From NCBI RefSeq assembly GCF_000813145.1, contig NZ_BAZF01000022.1, positions 1 through 64,000 of the forward strand: DNA of 64,000 nucleotides. The letters are read 5' to 3'. Positions 7,476-16,830 of the stretch are shown here, in pieces. Below the pieces are notes generated by a model. That model had not been told where the DNA came from and did not search any database. It saw only the letters and a program-made list of their open reading frames with translations. The stretch comes from Geobacter sp. OR-1. Lineage in GTDB: Bacteria; Desulfobacterota; Desulfuromonadia; Geobacterales; DSM-12255. The position numbers and the translations under genes are program-made. Numbering within the stretch: position 1 is the stretch's first letter; each line of letters opens with the position of its first letter.

Positions 7476-8169
7476 GATTCCCTCCCATTCTTTCGCCGAC
7501 CCAGGTGATACCCGGATAATATCCAGATGCCCCTTGTCAGACATTGATTGTCATTTCGCAGCAACACCCTGCCCAAACCTTTGCAGCCTTCATGCATCCC
7601 TAAGCATGTCCCATGCCGGACCAGTCAATAACAACTTATGCAATTGCGAGAAGTTACACAACAGCGGCTGACCCAGCAAACGACACATCCGGCAACATTG
7701 TTTGCTGATACCGGCGGCTATTCAGAGAAAACGCGGGTGTTGCCAATCGGTACGCCTCCATAGAAACAATCCGGACAGGCGCAACATACATTGCCGTATT
7801 ACATGAAATCATACCACTACTGACCATCATCTCAAACCGCCAGCGCTCGGGCGCCTAACCAGGAGGCAACTAATCCTGCAAAATAGCTTGCATCAGCAAC
7901 CAGTCACCTATGCCTTCATCAGCAATCGCCACCAGCCTTTCGCCCCGATGTTACGGGACCGGAGCAAATATTATTTCACTTCAAGCAGCAGCCGACGATA
8001 CTCATCCCAAGCTAATCAGCTGTATTAGCTACGCAATCCCCAGCGTTACACTACTGGCACATCAACTGCTACGGCATAGTATACCTGCCCCCGTGATTCG
8101 GCATTAAACCCGAAACGCTAAGGAAAGCCAAGCCCGATGGCGGGAATATTTATGCAAAGGAGAATATCG
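7476..8169. other. intergenic region without recognised feature
   Basis: About 690 bp between divergent genes (lipoprotein and dienelactone hydrolase). Short open frames exist on both strands but none has a ribosome site or protein-like composition. Promoters for both sides must lie here; I cannot place them with confidence. The length is unusual for this gene-dense region, and a small RNA or decayed gene is possible. Confidence 0.4.
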
Positions 8170-8967
8170 ATGATCAACAGGTTACTGTTTGTTCTGGCCA
8201 TGGCGAGCATTCTGACGTCGGCTCTGCCGGCCTGGGCCAAGTTGAATGCCCGCACAATAGAGTACCAAGCCGGGGATACGGCACTCAAAGGTTACCTGGT
8301 TGAGAACCCAAAATTCACCGGGAAGCGGCCTGCCGTGCTGGTTGTCCATGAATGGTGGGGACTCAACGATTATGCCCGCAAGCGGGCCAGGATGCTGGCT
8401 GAACTGGGATACACCGCCCTGGCCATAGATATGTACGGTGACGGCAAAACTACCCGGCATCCTGACGATGCCGGCAAATTCGCCGGAGAGGTCATGAAAA
8501 ACATGCCGGTTGGCGAAGCCCGATTCAATGCGGCGTTGGCGTTGCTCAAGCAACAACCGTCGGTAGATGCGACCAGGGTTAGCGCCATCGGTTATTGCTT
8601 CGGCGGAGGAGTGGTGCTGCACATGGCTCGTGTGGGTACGGACCTGAAGGGAGTGGTAAGTTTCCACGGCAGCCTGGCAACCTCTGCTCCGGCATCGCCG
8701 GGTGCGGTGAAAGCCAAGATTCTGGTTTTCAACGGGGAGGCCGACCAAATGATCCCGGCCGACCAGGTGGCCGCATTCAAGGAAGAGATGTCGCAGGCGG
8801 ATGCCAACTATCGCTATGTCGGTTACCCTGGGGTAAAGCACAGCTTCACCAACCCGGATGCAGACCGTTTTGCCAAGGAATTCAAACTCCCCCTGGCATA
8901 TGACAAACATGCCGATCAGGATTCGTGGAACCAGATGAAACTGTTCCTGAAAGAAATCTTTCGTTGA
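8170..8967 (+). CDS. secreted dienelactone hydrolase family protein
   Basis: 265 residues from the ATG at 8170 behind AAAGGAG; an upstream in-frame ATG at 8137 has no such site. A signal peptide ends at PAWA (residue ~23). The alpha/beta-hydrolase body carries the dienelactone-hydrolase triad: nucleophile Cys143 in GYCFGGG, Asp192 in GEADQMIP and His224 in GVKHSF, plus HEWWGLN near residue 60. The Cys nucleophile is typical of the family. Its periplasmic location suggests a role on exported esters or lactones; the substrate is unknown. Ends in a terminator shared with the facing gene. Confidence 0.9.
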   Translation: MINRLLFVLAMASILTSALPAWAKLNARTIEYQAGDTALKGYLVENPKFTGKRPAVLVVHEWWGLNDYARKRARMLAELGYTALAIDMYGDGKTTRHPDDAGKFAGEVMKNMPVGEARFNAALALLKQQPSVDATRVSAIGYCFGGGVVLHMARVGTDLKGVVSFHGSLATSAPASPGAVKAKILVFNGEADQMIPADQVAAFKEEMSQADANYRYVGYPGVKHSFTNPDADRFAKEFKLPLAYDKHADQDSWNQMKLFLKEIFR

Positions 8968-8995
8968 CGGCATGGAGCTAAGCGGAATAAAAATA

Positions 8996-9018
8996 CGCCC
9001 GGATCATCTCCGGGCGTT
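8996..9018. terminator. bidirectional terminator
   Basis: An 8-bp stem (CGCCCGGA with TCCGGGCG) lies between the facing hydrolase and DUF378 genes; a T-rich tract (TATTTTTATT) follows it on the minus strand, a shorter one on the plus strand. Confidence 0.75.
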
Positions 9019-9045
9019 ATCGATTTGCGAGGCGCTACAGTTGCA

Positions 9046-9285
9046 TCAGCGGTTTACTGTCGACGGCACATCACACCACCGATGATGCAGAGCCTCATAC
9101 CCAATGCTGAAGTTAAACGCTTCGTAGATGCCGCTCAGCCCGACAACAGCGTATATCACCCTGGTCAGCGCGGTTGCTTCTCCGAATATGGCGCCCACCA
9201 TGTTATAGCCGAACAGACCTACTACCCCCCAGTTAATTGCCCCAATTACAAGTAGCACCGTGACAATTATATCCAGGACTTTCAT
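9046..9285 (-). CDS. DUF378 small membrane protein
   Basis: 79 residues from the ATG at 9285 (GGAGG site 9 bp upstream). Two membrane helices (about 5-27 and 42-62), with the family signature VIGAINWGVVGLFGYN and VGLSGIYEAF. DUF378 proteins are small inner-membrane proteins of unknown function. Stands alone. Confidence 0.85.
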   Translation of the reverse strand: MKVLDIIVTVLLVIGAINWGVVGLFGYNMVGAIFGEATALTRVIYAVVGLSGIYEAFNFSIGYEALHHRWCDVPSTVNR

Positions 9286-9421
9286 CTTGATTACCTCCAT
9301 TCATCTCTTGAATCGCCCCTCCATCACCATTGCACCTCTGTTTATATTATACTCCACGCGAGAAACTGATTATATGTTTATTTAAATTAACGTATTACTG
9401 GTGGGCGCCACTGCCCTGTTT

Positions 9422-9919
9422 TCAATTACACTCCCTGCCAACACTGCCGGCAGCGTCTGGAGGGCCATGGTTTATCAACAACCAGTAGCAACCGATCGTC
9501 GATACCACCGGAGCAAAATGACTGAAATCGATCGGTTTACTGATATAACTATTGACCCCGAGGCGATAACTGTCTATCAGATCCCGTTCTTCGGTCGAAG
9601 AGGTAAAAATGACAACCGGCAGCCAACACGTCCTTTCGTCTGAACGGATTTTCTGCAATACCTCTATTCCATTAACCCTCGGCATATGAATATCCAGAAG
9701 AATCAGCTGGGGGAAAGGCTCACCCTTTTCCAGGCAGTTGACAAACAGATATTCCAAGGCTTCAGCACCATCCTTCAGCCAGATTACCTTGTTCAAAATA
9801 TTGGACTTCTTCATCGCCCGCTGAGTCATCAGTGCATCATTGCTGTTGTCTTCGACTAGAAGTATTGTCTTGCCTTGCGCGATCTGCTGGTCGTCCGAGC
9901 TGAATGCATAGGTGTCCAT
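9422..9919 (-). CDS. single-domain response regulator (Rcp1-like)
   Basis: 165 residues, a lone receiver: acidic pair in LLVEDNSND, phosphoacceptor Asp in LILLDIHMPRVNG, Thr/Ser in IFTSSTEERD, Lys in YISKPIDF. The long alpha4 insertion is of the Rcp1 kind that pairs with light or redox histidine kinases. It follows the kinase gene by 17 bp and is probably its phosphorylation partner. A 30-residue tail after the receiver has no recognised domain. Confidence 0.9.
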   Translation of the reverse strand: MDTYAFSSDDQQIAQGKTILLVEDNSNDALMTQRAMKKSNILNKVIWLKDGAEALEYLFVNCLEKGEPFPQLILLDIHMPRVNGIEVLQKIRSDERTCWLPVVIFTSSTEERDLIDSYRLGVNSYISKPIDFSHFAPVVSTIGCYWLLINHGPPDAAGSVGRECN

Positions 9920-9936
9920 AAAATCCTCCGCTGACG

Positions 9937-11829
9937 TCAGTTTGAGCTGCCGAAGGTGAAATAGAAAGTCGCCCCTTCCCCGAGAGCACTTTCCGCCCAG
10001 ATCTTCCCGCCGTGTCGTTCTATGATACGATGCACCGTGGCCAATCCAATGCCTGTGCCTTCAAACTCCTCCCCATGCAGCCGTTCAAAAACTTTGAAAA
10101 GTTTATCCTTGTATGCCATGTCAAAACCGACACCGTTATCCTTGACAAAAAACAGCTCTTCACCGCCAATTATACATCTCCCTAAGGATATTACAGCATC
10201 AGGGTTCTGCGATGAGTATTTCCAAGCGTTACCGATAAGGTTCTGCAGCACCATGTCCAGCAGCGAGCTGTCTCCCCGGGCGAAAAGCCCGTCTTCAATA
10301 TCGATACGAATCGAACGGAGCGGCTCGGACTCTTGGAACATTTCCGCGATTTTCCGCGCCATTCTGCTCAAATCAACAGTCACGACAGTCAATTCTGCGC
10401 GCGATACGCGGGAAAATCGCAATAAGTCGTCGATAAGCGTCCCCATATGATTGCTTGCCGCGCATATTCTGTCCAGGCAATCCCGACCGAGATCATCCAT
10501 GCAGTTCCGATAATCCTCGATGAGGATGGTCGCGAAGCCGTTGATATGCCTCAATGGAGCACGGAGATCATGGGAAACCGAATAACAAAACGATTCCAGT
10601 TCGCGATTTGCGACTTCAAGCGCCGATTTCTGCCGTTCCAGATCATCATTGAGCCAGGCGGCCTCCTCCTGTGCCTGTTTTCTTTGTTGAACCTCCTGTT
10701 TCAACACGCAGTTGACCGACTCGAGTTCGTGATGAACCTTTTTCATCTGGGAGATGTCGAGGGCATTGCACACAATCCCCTCGACTGCGCCGTTTTCATT
10801 TTGGATGGTGGATGTAGCAAGAAATATCGGAAGTTTAACGCCGTCCTTGCGCAGGCAAACCGTTTCCGATCCAACCCGGCTCTCATTAGTTGCGCAAGAA
10901 ACCCTCAGCAGCCCCTCGTCGAAGACCATGCCCGCCTTCATGCCGATCAGCTCTCCCGCTTCGTACCCCAATAGCCGGTAAGCCGCCTCATTCACATCCC
11001 TGATAACGTAATCCGGCGCAAGGATCAACAAAGCCTCGGTCATGCTCTTGATGATATTATCGACATACTCCTTCGTTACCGTGGTGCGCTGAAGGTCCTC
11101 AGCCATCCGGTTAAAACTGTTGACCAGATCCTGCATCTCCCCGAACGAAGGGATCGCCAGCCGTGTGGAAAGATCGCCCTTGGCAAGCCGGTGCGAGGCC
11201 TCGGCCAGTGCGGTTATCGGAGTAAAGATGATCCGCTGGGAAACGAAAAAGAGAATTACTGCCAGGAAAAGAGCAATCAGGATGTTAAACGCTATGATAA
11301 ATACGATCGTACTCAGAATGCTTTTGAAGATATTTTGTTTTGATACGCAAATAGTAACCGTGCCGATTGTTTCATTGCCAGTGACGATCGGAGAATGAAT
11401 CTCTTCCGATGCCGTGTGCTCCCGGATATATTTTGTTATTTCGGACAGTTCGTCCAGTCCATGCAGTTCCGGTTTTATCGCCGCGACAAAAGCCGATTTA
11501 TAGTTAATGCTGGCAAATTGCGACGTGACAATGGCGCCGCTCTTGTCAACTATTATGGCATACAGGATTTCATCGTCGTATTTTGCCTCATTCACTATTG
11601 AATCGAGCTGGATGGCATCTTTCATTATCAGTGGATCCTGGCTGATTTTGGCTACATACAAAGCGAGCCCTTTGCCTTTTTTCAGCAAGATATTCTTCTG
11701 CGTTGCCCCTTCATGCAACGAGACGATAATGCTTAAGACGACCGTGCCCACGAGAAGCACCATGGCTATGGTGGAGAAAAACTTATATCTGATTGTCTCT
11801 GTAGTGGGTTTTGACTTAAAGTCGCTCAA
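9937..11829 (-). CDS. membrane sensor histidine kinase (HAMP-PAS)
   Basis: 630 residues starting with TTG at 11829 (GAGG about 8 bp upstream). TM1 ~17-39, periplasmic sensor domain ~40-168, TM2 ~170-197, HAMP ~199-250, PAS ~255-360, coiled coil, HisKA with phosphorylated His420 in SVSHDLRAPLRH, then HATPase with NLIGNAWKYS, DNGVGF and GTGIGLATVH. It sits between the substrate-binding protein gene and the receiver gene, 21 and 17 bp away. The periplasmic binding protein probably presents a ligand to this sensor rather than to a transporter, since no permease or ATPase gene is nearby. Confidence 0.92.
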   Translation of the reverse strand: MSDFKSKPTTETIRYKFFSTIAMVLLVGTVVLSIIVSLHEGATQKNILLKKGKGLALYVAKISQDPLIMKDAIQLDSIVNEAKYDDEILYAIIVDKSGAIVTSQFASINYKSAFVAAIKPELHGLDELSEITKYIREHTASEEIHSPIVTGNETIGTVTICVSKQNIFKSILSTIVFIIAFNILIALFLAVILFFVSQRIIFTPITALAEASHRLAKGDLSTRLAIPSFGEMQDLVNSFNRMAEDLQRTTVTKEYVDNIIKSMTEALLILAPDYVIRDVNEAAYRLLGYEAGELIGMKAGMVFDEGLLRVSCATNESRVGSETVCLRKDGVKLPIFLATSTIQNENGAVEGIVCNALDISQMKKVHHELESVNCVLKQEVQQRKQAQEEAAWLNDDLERQKSALEVANRELESFCYSVSHDLRAPLRHINGFATILIEDYRNCMDDLGRDCLDRICAASNHMGTLIDDLLRFSRVSRAELTVVTVDLSRMARKIAEMFQESEPLRSIRIDIEDGLFARGDSSLLDMVLQNLIGNAWKYSSQNPDAVISLGRCIIGGEELFFVKDNGVGFDMAYKDKLFKVFERLHGEEFEGTGIGLATVHRIIERHGGKIWAESALGEGATFYFTFGSSN

Positions 11830-11850
11830 GGAGGATACCTCGGAATAAAC

Positions 11851-12813
11851 TCAATTATAGATCTTGGCTGCCTTTTGCAGCAACGCTTTCGGGATCTGAA
11901 CCTTGGAAGCGGCTGCCGTTTTGCGGTTTATTACCACCCCAGGCCGGGCGATATACTCAATCGGTATGGATGAAGGCTTTGTCCCTCTCAGAACCGCTAC
12001 CGCCTTTTTCCCCGCCAGAAGCCCCAGTTGATAAGGGTCTGCACACAGACCGAACAAGACCCCCTCCGCCACCAAGTCTTCAAGGTGGGTAAAAGAGATA
12101 ACTCCGGCCCTGGCAGCCAGCTCGACTATCGGCGGGATGGTAGAGCCGATGACACTGCTGCCGGAAAAGTAAACCGCATCCACTGAGCCCATCACTTCCG
12201 GCAGGATCTGCTCCACATCTTCCTTTTTCGATATTATCACCGGCAGCACCTTTATACCGTACCGGCTCTGCACCCTTTGCAGTTCTTTCAGCTGTGACTC
12301 GGAGTTTTTCTCCCCGGGGGTATAAAGAGCCGCAATCCTTTTGACCGGCCGGATCTCCCGCAACCGGCTCAACAACTCCGTAATATGGATCATCGGACTG
12401 GTACCGGTCACATTGGTTCCTGAGCTCTGCCACCCCTTGGCAACGCGCGCCTCTACCGGGTCATAAACCATGCTGAACACTATCGGCACATCTTTGATTT
12501 CCTTGGCAACGGCAATGGTCGCGTTCGTCCCCAAGGTAATCATCAGCGCGTAGTCTGCCGAGGCATAGTTTCTTACCATATCGGCAGCCTTGGCCTTGCT
12601 CCCGCCGGCATTGCCGACGACAAACCTGACATTCGGCTCCTTATACCCAGCTTTGGCAAGCTGCTCCCTGATCCCCTTGAGTGACTCGTGGTAACGGGCT
12701 TCCTCGCTGAACAACAGCACCCCGATTTTCTTCTCCGCCTGAGCGTTAAGAGGGGCACAGATCAGCATTATTTGCATCAGACAAAGAAGCCAATACCTGT
12801 TTCGCTGCGCCAT
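11851..12813 (-). CDS. ABC-type substrate-binding protein (TrpX/DUF534-like)
   Basis: 320 residues with a signal peptide ending near NAQA (residue ~26). It belongs to the ABC_sub_bind family: KKIGVLLFSEEARYHESLKG, ITLGTNATIAVAKE, IPIVFSMVYDPVEA-type segment, and GLCADPYQLGLLAGKKA. Family members bind amino acids such as tryptophan, but the ligand here is unknown. First gene of a three-gene operon with a kinase and a receiver; with no transporter genes, a sensory role is likely. Confidence 0.88.
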   Translation of the reverse strand: MAQRNRYWLLCLMQIMLICAPLNAQAEKKIGVLLFSEEARYHESLKGIREQLAKAGYKEPNVRFVVGNAGGSKAKAADMVRNYASADYALMITLGTNATIAVAKEIKDVPIVFSMVYDPVEARVAKGWQSSGTNVTGTSPMIHITELLSRLREIRPVKRIAALYTPGEKNSESQLKELQRVQSRYGIKVLPVIISKKEDVEQILPEVMGSVDAVYFSGSSVIGSTIPPIVELAARAGVISFTHLEDLVAEGVLFGLCADPYQLGLLAGKKAVAVLRGTKPSSIPIEYIARPGVVINRKTAAASKVQIPKALLQKAAKIYN

Positions 12814-12920
12814 TTCTCCACCTCGTCTCTGGTCAGCATTACATTTGCGACCAGCATAAATTAATTTATTTAAATTTAAAACAGATTATTGCACAGAACC
12901 AGCGCTGCTAATTCAGCATG

Positions 12921-12949
12921 AAAAAGGCCTTCCCTATCGGAAAGGCCTT
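12921..12949 (-). terminator. rho-independent terminator after pilT
   Basis: On the minus strand an 11-bp stem (AAGGCCTTTCC with GGGAAGGCCTT, GATA loop region) is followed by TTTTT, about 20 bp after the pilT stop. Confidence 0.85.
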
Positions 12950-12969
12950 GAGACGCATAAGCGGTCTGC

Positions 12970-14043
12970 CTATTGTGATGGCGGCGGCGCCGGCAGGTAC
13001 TGCTCAAACTGTTTTTTGTCGATTGAACAGCGGTAGGCCTCCTCCGAACCGATCTGCTTTGTTTTGAGCAGGTCGAGCAGGTGCTGGTCCATCAACTGCA
13101 TCCCGTCACGCTTAGCAGTCTGAATGATGGATGGGATTTGAAACGTTTTTCCCTCGCGGATCAGGTTGGCAATGGCCGGCGTTCCAAGCATGATCTCAAG
13201 CGCAGCCACCCGCCCCTTGCCATCAGCAGTTCGGAGAAGCTGCTGGCAGACAACTCCCTTGAGCGATTCCGAGAGCATTGCCCTGACCTGCTCCTGCTGG
13301 TCTGTTGGGAAAACGTCAATGATCCGGTCAATGGTTTTGGCGGCAGTGTTGGTGTGCAGGGTTCCGAACACCAGGTGACCGGTCTCTGCGGCTGACATGG
13401 CCAGGCTGATCGTCTCCAGGTCACGCATTTCGCCGACCAGGATGATATCCGGGTCTTCCCGCAGTGCTGCGCGTAGCGCCGACGTGAAACTTTCCGTATG
13501 TTCGCCGATCTGACGCTGGTTGACCAGTGACTCCTTGTTTTCATGAATGAACTCCAGGGGGTCTTCGAGGGTCAGGATATGTTCCTTTCGGGTCGAGTTG
13601 ATCAAGTCGATCATGGCCGCCAGGGTCGTCGACTTACCCGATCCAGTCGGGCCGGTCACCAGAACCAGACCCTTTTTGAAATTGGTCATCTTCCGTACGC
13701 CATCGGGCAGCTTCAGGTCATCGGCAGACAGTATCTTGCTCGGAATAATCCTGAAAACAGCGCCAATGCCGCGATGCTGCATCATATAGTTGCCGCGGAA
13801 CCGGGCCAGCCCTTCTACGGCATAGGCAAAATCGAGATCCTTCTTCTCAGCGAAATGTTCTTTCTGTTTTTCCGTGAGGATCTCGAACAGGATCGACTTT
13901 AGCTCCTCGTGAGTCAGCGGTTTGAAATTGAGCCTTTCGATCTCGCCATGCAAGCGGAAGATCGGCGGGTTGCCGGTTGAAAGGTGCAGGTCCGAAGCCC
14001 CCTGTTCCTTCATCATTTTGAAAAGCGCATCTATGCGTGCCAT
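12970..14043 (-). CDS. pilT: twitching motility ATPase PilT
   Basis: 357 residues, the usual length. It powers retraction of type IV pili. Visible: N-terminal PAS-like region, Walker A GPTGSGKSTTLA, Asp box with EDPLEF, Walker B region DPDIILVGEMRDLET, His box LVFGTLHTNTAAKTIDRI and C-terminal AIRNLIREG-like helices (AIANLIREGK). It forms a hexameric ring at the inner membrane. In the same direction as the pseudo-GspE (27 bp) and patatin genes upstream, so probably co-transcribed. Confidence 0.95.
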   Translation of the reverse strand: MARIDALFKMMKEQGASDLHLSTGNPPIFRLHGEIERLNFKPLTHEELKSILFEILTEKQKEHFAEKKDLDFAYAVEGLARFRGNYMMQHRGIGAVFRIIPSKILSADDLKLPDGVRKMTNFKKGLVLVTGPTGSGKSTTLAAMIDLINSTRKEHILTLEDPLEFIHENKESLVNQRQIGEHTESFTSALRAALREDPDIILVGEMRDLETISLAMSAAETGHLVFGTLHTNTAAKTIDRIIDVFPTDQQEQVRAMLSESLKGVVCQQLLRTADGKGRVAALEIMLGTPAIANLIREGKTFQIPSIIQTAKRDGMQLMDQHLLDLLKTKQIGSEEAYRCSIDKKQFEQYLPAPPPSQ

Positions 14044-14069
14044 GTCAGAACCCCGTCACTGTGCAATAG

Positions 14070-15725
14070 CTATAAAAGTATGGAGGTAACATATTCTTCC
14101 GGAGAAATATCCCCGGACTTAAGCAAGTCAGCTCCATCCTCGCCGCTGCCGCGATGACCCAGCGTGTCAAGATGCCCTATGATTTCACGGCCATCCGCCG
14201 CCGCTTCAAAGGCATCGACAACACCCTTGTCAAAAGGAATCAGATCGAGCAGATAGCGGCTCCCCCGGTAACCGGTCAGGTCGCATTCCGGGCAACCGAC
14301 CGCCTTGTAATAACTCCCCGGCGGCAGATGGGTCCCCAAGGCCGCGGATTCGTCTTCGCTCAACTCCATGGGCTTTCGACAGTTGGGACAGAGAAGCGCC
14401 ACACGCCTGCAGGAGACAATCCCTCGTATATAGGTGGGGATGACGTAGTGCTTCTGCCAGAAATGGAGCAGGTGCCTGAGGGTTGAGCCCATATCCTTGA
14501 AATCAAGCCCGGCCAGGACGAGTTTACCGCGCATCGCGGCCTTGCTGGCGGCAATGAACGATTCCGGCTCGGTGGCGTCTTCAATTACGAGAATGTCGGG
14601 ATCGTGCTCCAGCGCCGCGGTGATCAGCCCGTGGCATTCGCTGTGAAACCCGCCACGGCATGGGATTCGCGGGAACCCCCGCGATCCGTTGCCAAGCTCT
14701 TCGCCGATCAGGATCACGCTCTTGCCGCTGGTATCGGTCTCCGCAAGCAGCAGGTCCATCAATCGGCATCTTTCGTCGCTGTCCCTGTGCACTACTATCA
14801 CCAGCCCGCTCCCGGAAGCCACCCTTCGCAACTGTGCCTCCCGCTCCCCGGTCAGTTGGAGATCGGCAAACCTGGCCGGAAATGACGCGGAAATATGCAG
14901 CTTGAATGTCACCAGGTCCCCGCCCAGCCCCCTCAGCATATGAACCTGGAAAGCGTGGCCCTGGCCCCGGAAATTGAAGTTAAATATGCCGCGGATATTG
15001 CTGGCCGTCTGATTGCCCGAATGACACCACTTGCGGAGATTCAACAGAAATTCCTGGTAGTGGGTGACAACGAGTTGGCCGATGTTCCGGCTCACCCCGC
15101 CACGGCGGGCCAACAGCGCTACGGAGTCGCCGAGCGGTTGCAGCGACAGAACGGAAAGCCGGCTTTGAATGAAGTATGCCAGCACGTAATCGAGAAATTT
15201 TGCCCCGGTTGCATCGGCATTGACAATCTCAACGACGCGCGGGGAAAAGGCCGTTGAAGTGAACCCGAACGAGACCGGCTCCACCGGAGGGCCGAAGAAA
15301 TGGTCCAGCATCTCCCGGATCTCCCTGATGAGCCCGACAGATACCCGTACCTGGCACCCGGTTGCCTTTTCTACAGCCTCGATCGCAGCCCGGTTCAGCG
15401 GGTCTGCCATGGCCACGTTGAGCTCATCTCCGGCCCTGATAAGCGGAATCAGGTTGTACTCCCTCGCCAGAACGGAGGGCAAAAGTTCCACAGCCGCCGG
15501 GTCGATCATGTTCTTCTTCAGCCTTACATAAGGAATATCAAGCTGGTTGGAAAGCGCCCAATCAATATCCTCCTGGGCTACTATGCCCAGGCTGACGAGC
15601 GCCTCGCCGAACCGGCACGACAATGCCTGCTGCTCCCGGAGCGCGGCCTTGATATCCTCTTCGGTAATGATGTTCGACTTTAAAAGGATATTGCCGAGCG
15701 AGCCTTCCCTGATCACACCTTCCAT
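14070..15725 (-). CDS. GspE/PilB-like pseudo-ATPase
   Basis: 551 residues from the ATG at 15725 (AAGGAG 5 bp upstream; a GTG at 15731 would overlap that site). Residues 1-140 are a full MshEN/GspE N-terminal domain (LLKSNIITEEDIKAALREQ). The C-terminal half follows the secretion ATPase layout, but the motifs are gone: where Walker A should be (~307-322) it reads SGSGLVIVVHRDSDER, and Walker B is DPDILVIEDATEPES. The zinc-binding cysteines are kept (CPNC 448-451, CPEC 480-483). It probably cannot hydrolyse ATP and may act as an adaptor or regulator of pilus or secretion motors, possibly of PilT encoded next to it. Confidence 0.85.
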   Translation of the reverse strand: MEGVIREGSLGNILLKSNIITEEDIKAALREQQALSCRFGEALVSLGIVAQEDIDWALSNQLDIPYVRLKKNMIDPAAVELLPSVLAREYNLIPLIRAGDELNVAMADPLNRAAIEAVEKATGCQVRVSVGLIREIREMLDHFFGPPVEPVSFGFTSTAFSPRVVEIVNADATGAKFLDYVLAYFIQSRLSVLSLQPLGDSVALLARRGGVSRNIGQLVVTHYQEFLLNLRKWCHSGNQTASNIRGIFNFNFRGQGHAFQVHMLRGLGGDLVTFKLHISASFPARFADLQLTGEREAQLRRVASGSGLVIVVHRDSDERCRLMDLLLAETDTSGKSVILIGEELGNGSRGFPRIPCRGGFHSECHGLITAALEHDPDILVIEDATEPESFIAASKAAMRGKLVLAGLDFKDMGSTLRHLLHFWQKHYVIPTYIRGIVSCRRVALLCPNCRKPMELSEDESAALGTHLPPGSYYKAVGCPECDLTGYRGSRYLLDLIPFDKGVVDAFEAAADGREIIGHLDTLGHRGSGEDGADLLKSGDISPEEYVTSILL

Positions 15726-15743
15726 AAACACTCCTTGGCAGAG

Positions 15744-16619
15744 TTAGATTCCCCATTTATATTCAAGGAACCTCATAGTCTGTTCATACCCCTGGGTCAT
15801 CAGATAGACCTTTTCCTCCGTTGACAGGGTAAAACGGGCCGGTTCGATTTCGGAACAATACAGCAATATTGTGTCCCGCCACCGACCACCTTTGATGAAC
15901 TCCTTTTCCATGGCATGAAGCGAGAAGTTGAGCATCTCGCGGAAATAGCGGGAAAGGGTCAGTTTGTCTTCAATCTCGTGCCTGAGAGTCCTCTTGGAAA
16001 CCACCTTCAGGATCAGGATCTGCTCGTTGCTCCTGCCGTATGACTCCTCGACGGCGCCGGCCATCAGGAGACCATCCACCAGGACATGCTTTTTACCCTG
16101 ATGTTCGAAATGCTTGCAGGTGAACACCCAGGGGACGCCGGTAGAGAATCTGGCGGCTGCGGAGACCTTCAGTTCCGGGTGGCTGGCCGCAGAAAAGATC
16201 ACCGGTTTGTAGTTCAGTATGTCGGTGGCTATCATCTGTACCGGCATACGGAAATCGTCCCGGAACCTCCTGCCCTGCAGTTTCTCGTCCACCCACTCCT
16301 CCAGGGAGTCGCCGGTGCAGAGACCAAAGCCGGTGAATATCCGCCGGACGCTGACATCCTTGAACCGTGACGGTTCCAGTGCCATCACCTCGTTCGACAG
16401 CTCATCCGGTGTCATACCAGCGGCATACATGGCACCGACGATGCTACCGGCAGATGAGCCAACCACTTTGGCAACCTTGATCCCCTTGGCCTCGACCGCG
16501 CGCAATGCGCCTACCAGGGCAGGAAAGCGAATGCCGCCGCCAAGAAGAAGCAGCGTAACCGGTTGATTCAGGTCTACAGGCGTATGGGTCTTAGGGTCGG
16601 CATGATGCCGCTCTGACAT
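15744..16619 (-). CDS. patatin-like phospholipase
   Basis: 291 residues. Oxyanion hole LLLGGGIRFPA near residue 26, nucleophile Ser in VGSSAGSIVGAMYAAG (~54) and dyad Asp in LVDGLLMAGA (~178). These are the three signatures of bacterial patatins, so it should hydrolyse acyl esters of phospholipids. No signal peptide, so cytoplasmic unless exported by other means. It starts the operon with the pseudo-GspE (12-bp gap) and pilT; how a lipase serves pilus function is not known. Confidence 0.9.
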   Translation of the reverse strand: MSERHHADPKTHTPVDLNQPVTLLLLGGGIRFPALVGALRAVEAKGIKVAKVVGSSAGSIVGAMYAAGMTPDELSNEVMALEPSRFKDVSVRRIFTGFGLCTGDSLEEWVDEKLQGRRFRDDFRMPVQMIATDILNYKPVIFSAASHPELKVSAAARFSTGVPWVFTCKHFEHQGKKHVLVDGLLMAGAVEESYGRSNEQILILKVVSKRTLRHEIEDKLTLSRYFREMLNFSLHAMEKEFIKGGRWRDTILLYCSEIEPARFTLSTEEKVYLMTQGYEQTMRFLEYKWGI

Positions 16620-16751
16620 TGAACAACTCCGAGCATGCTGATGATGTGAGGGTTTTAAAATTATAGATTGGGAACCGGCAAAGTCAATCAGCCTGCCCCG
16701 GCAATAGAGAGATCTTTACTTTCGTTTCCCGGCTGTGTTAATTTGTGTCAG

Positions 16752-16780
16752 CCCGTTCGGCGCGACCGAACGGGTTATTT
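16752..16780 (+). terminator. terminator-like hairpin in the leader of the PP-loop gene
   Basis: A 9-bp GC-rich stem (CCCGTTCGG with CCGAACGGG) followed by TTATTTTAT stands about 50 bp upstream of the next plus-strand start. No gene ends here on this strand, so it may be an attenuator or end a short leader RNA. Confidence 0.5.
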
Positions 16781-16830
16781 TATCGGGCCGCGTGGCGTAA
16801 GGCAGCGTCCATGTCGCCCCAGGAGACAAC

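Noticed and set aside
16752-16780. Known riboswitch upstream of the PP-loop gene
   Set aside because: The sequence shows one hairpin and none of the conserved cores I know for thiamine, cyclic di-GMP or other riboswitches.
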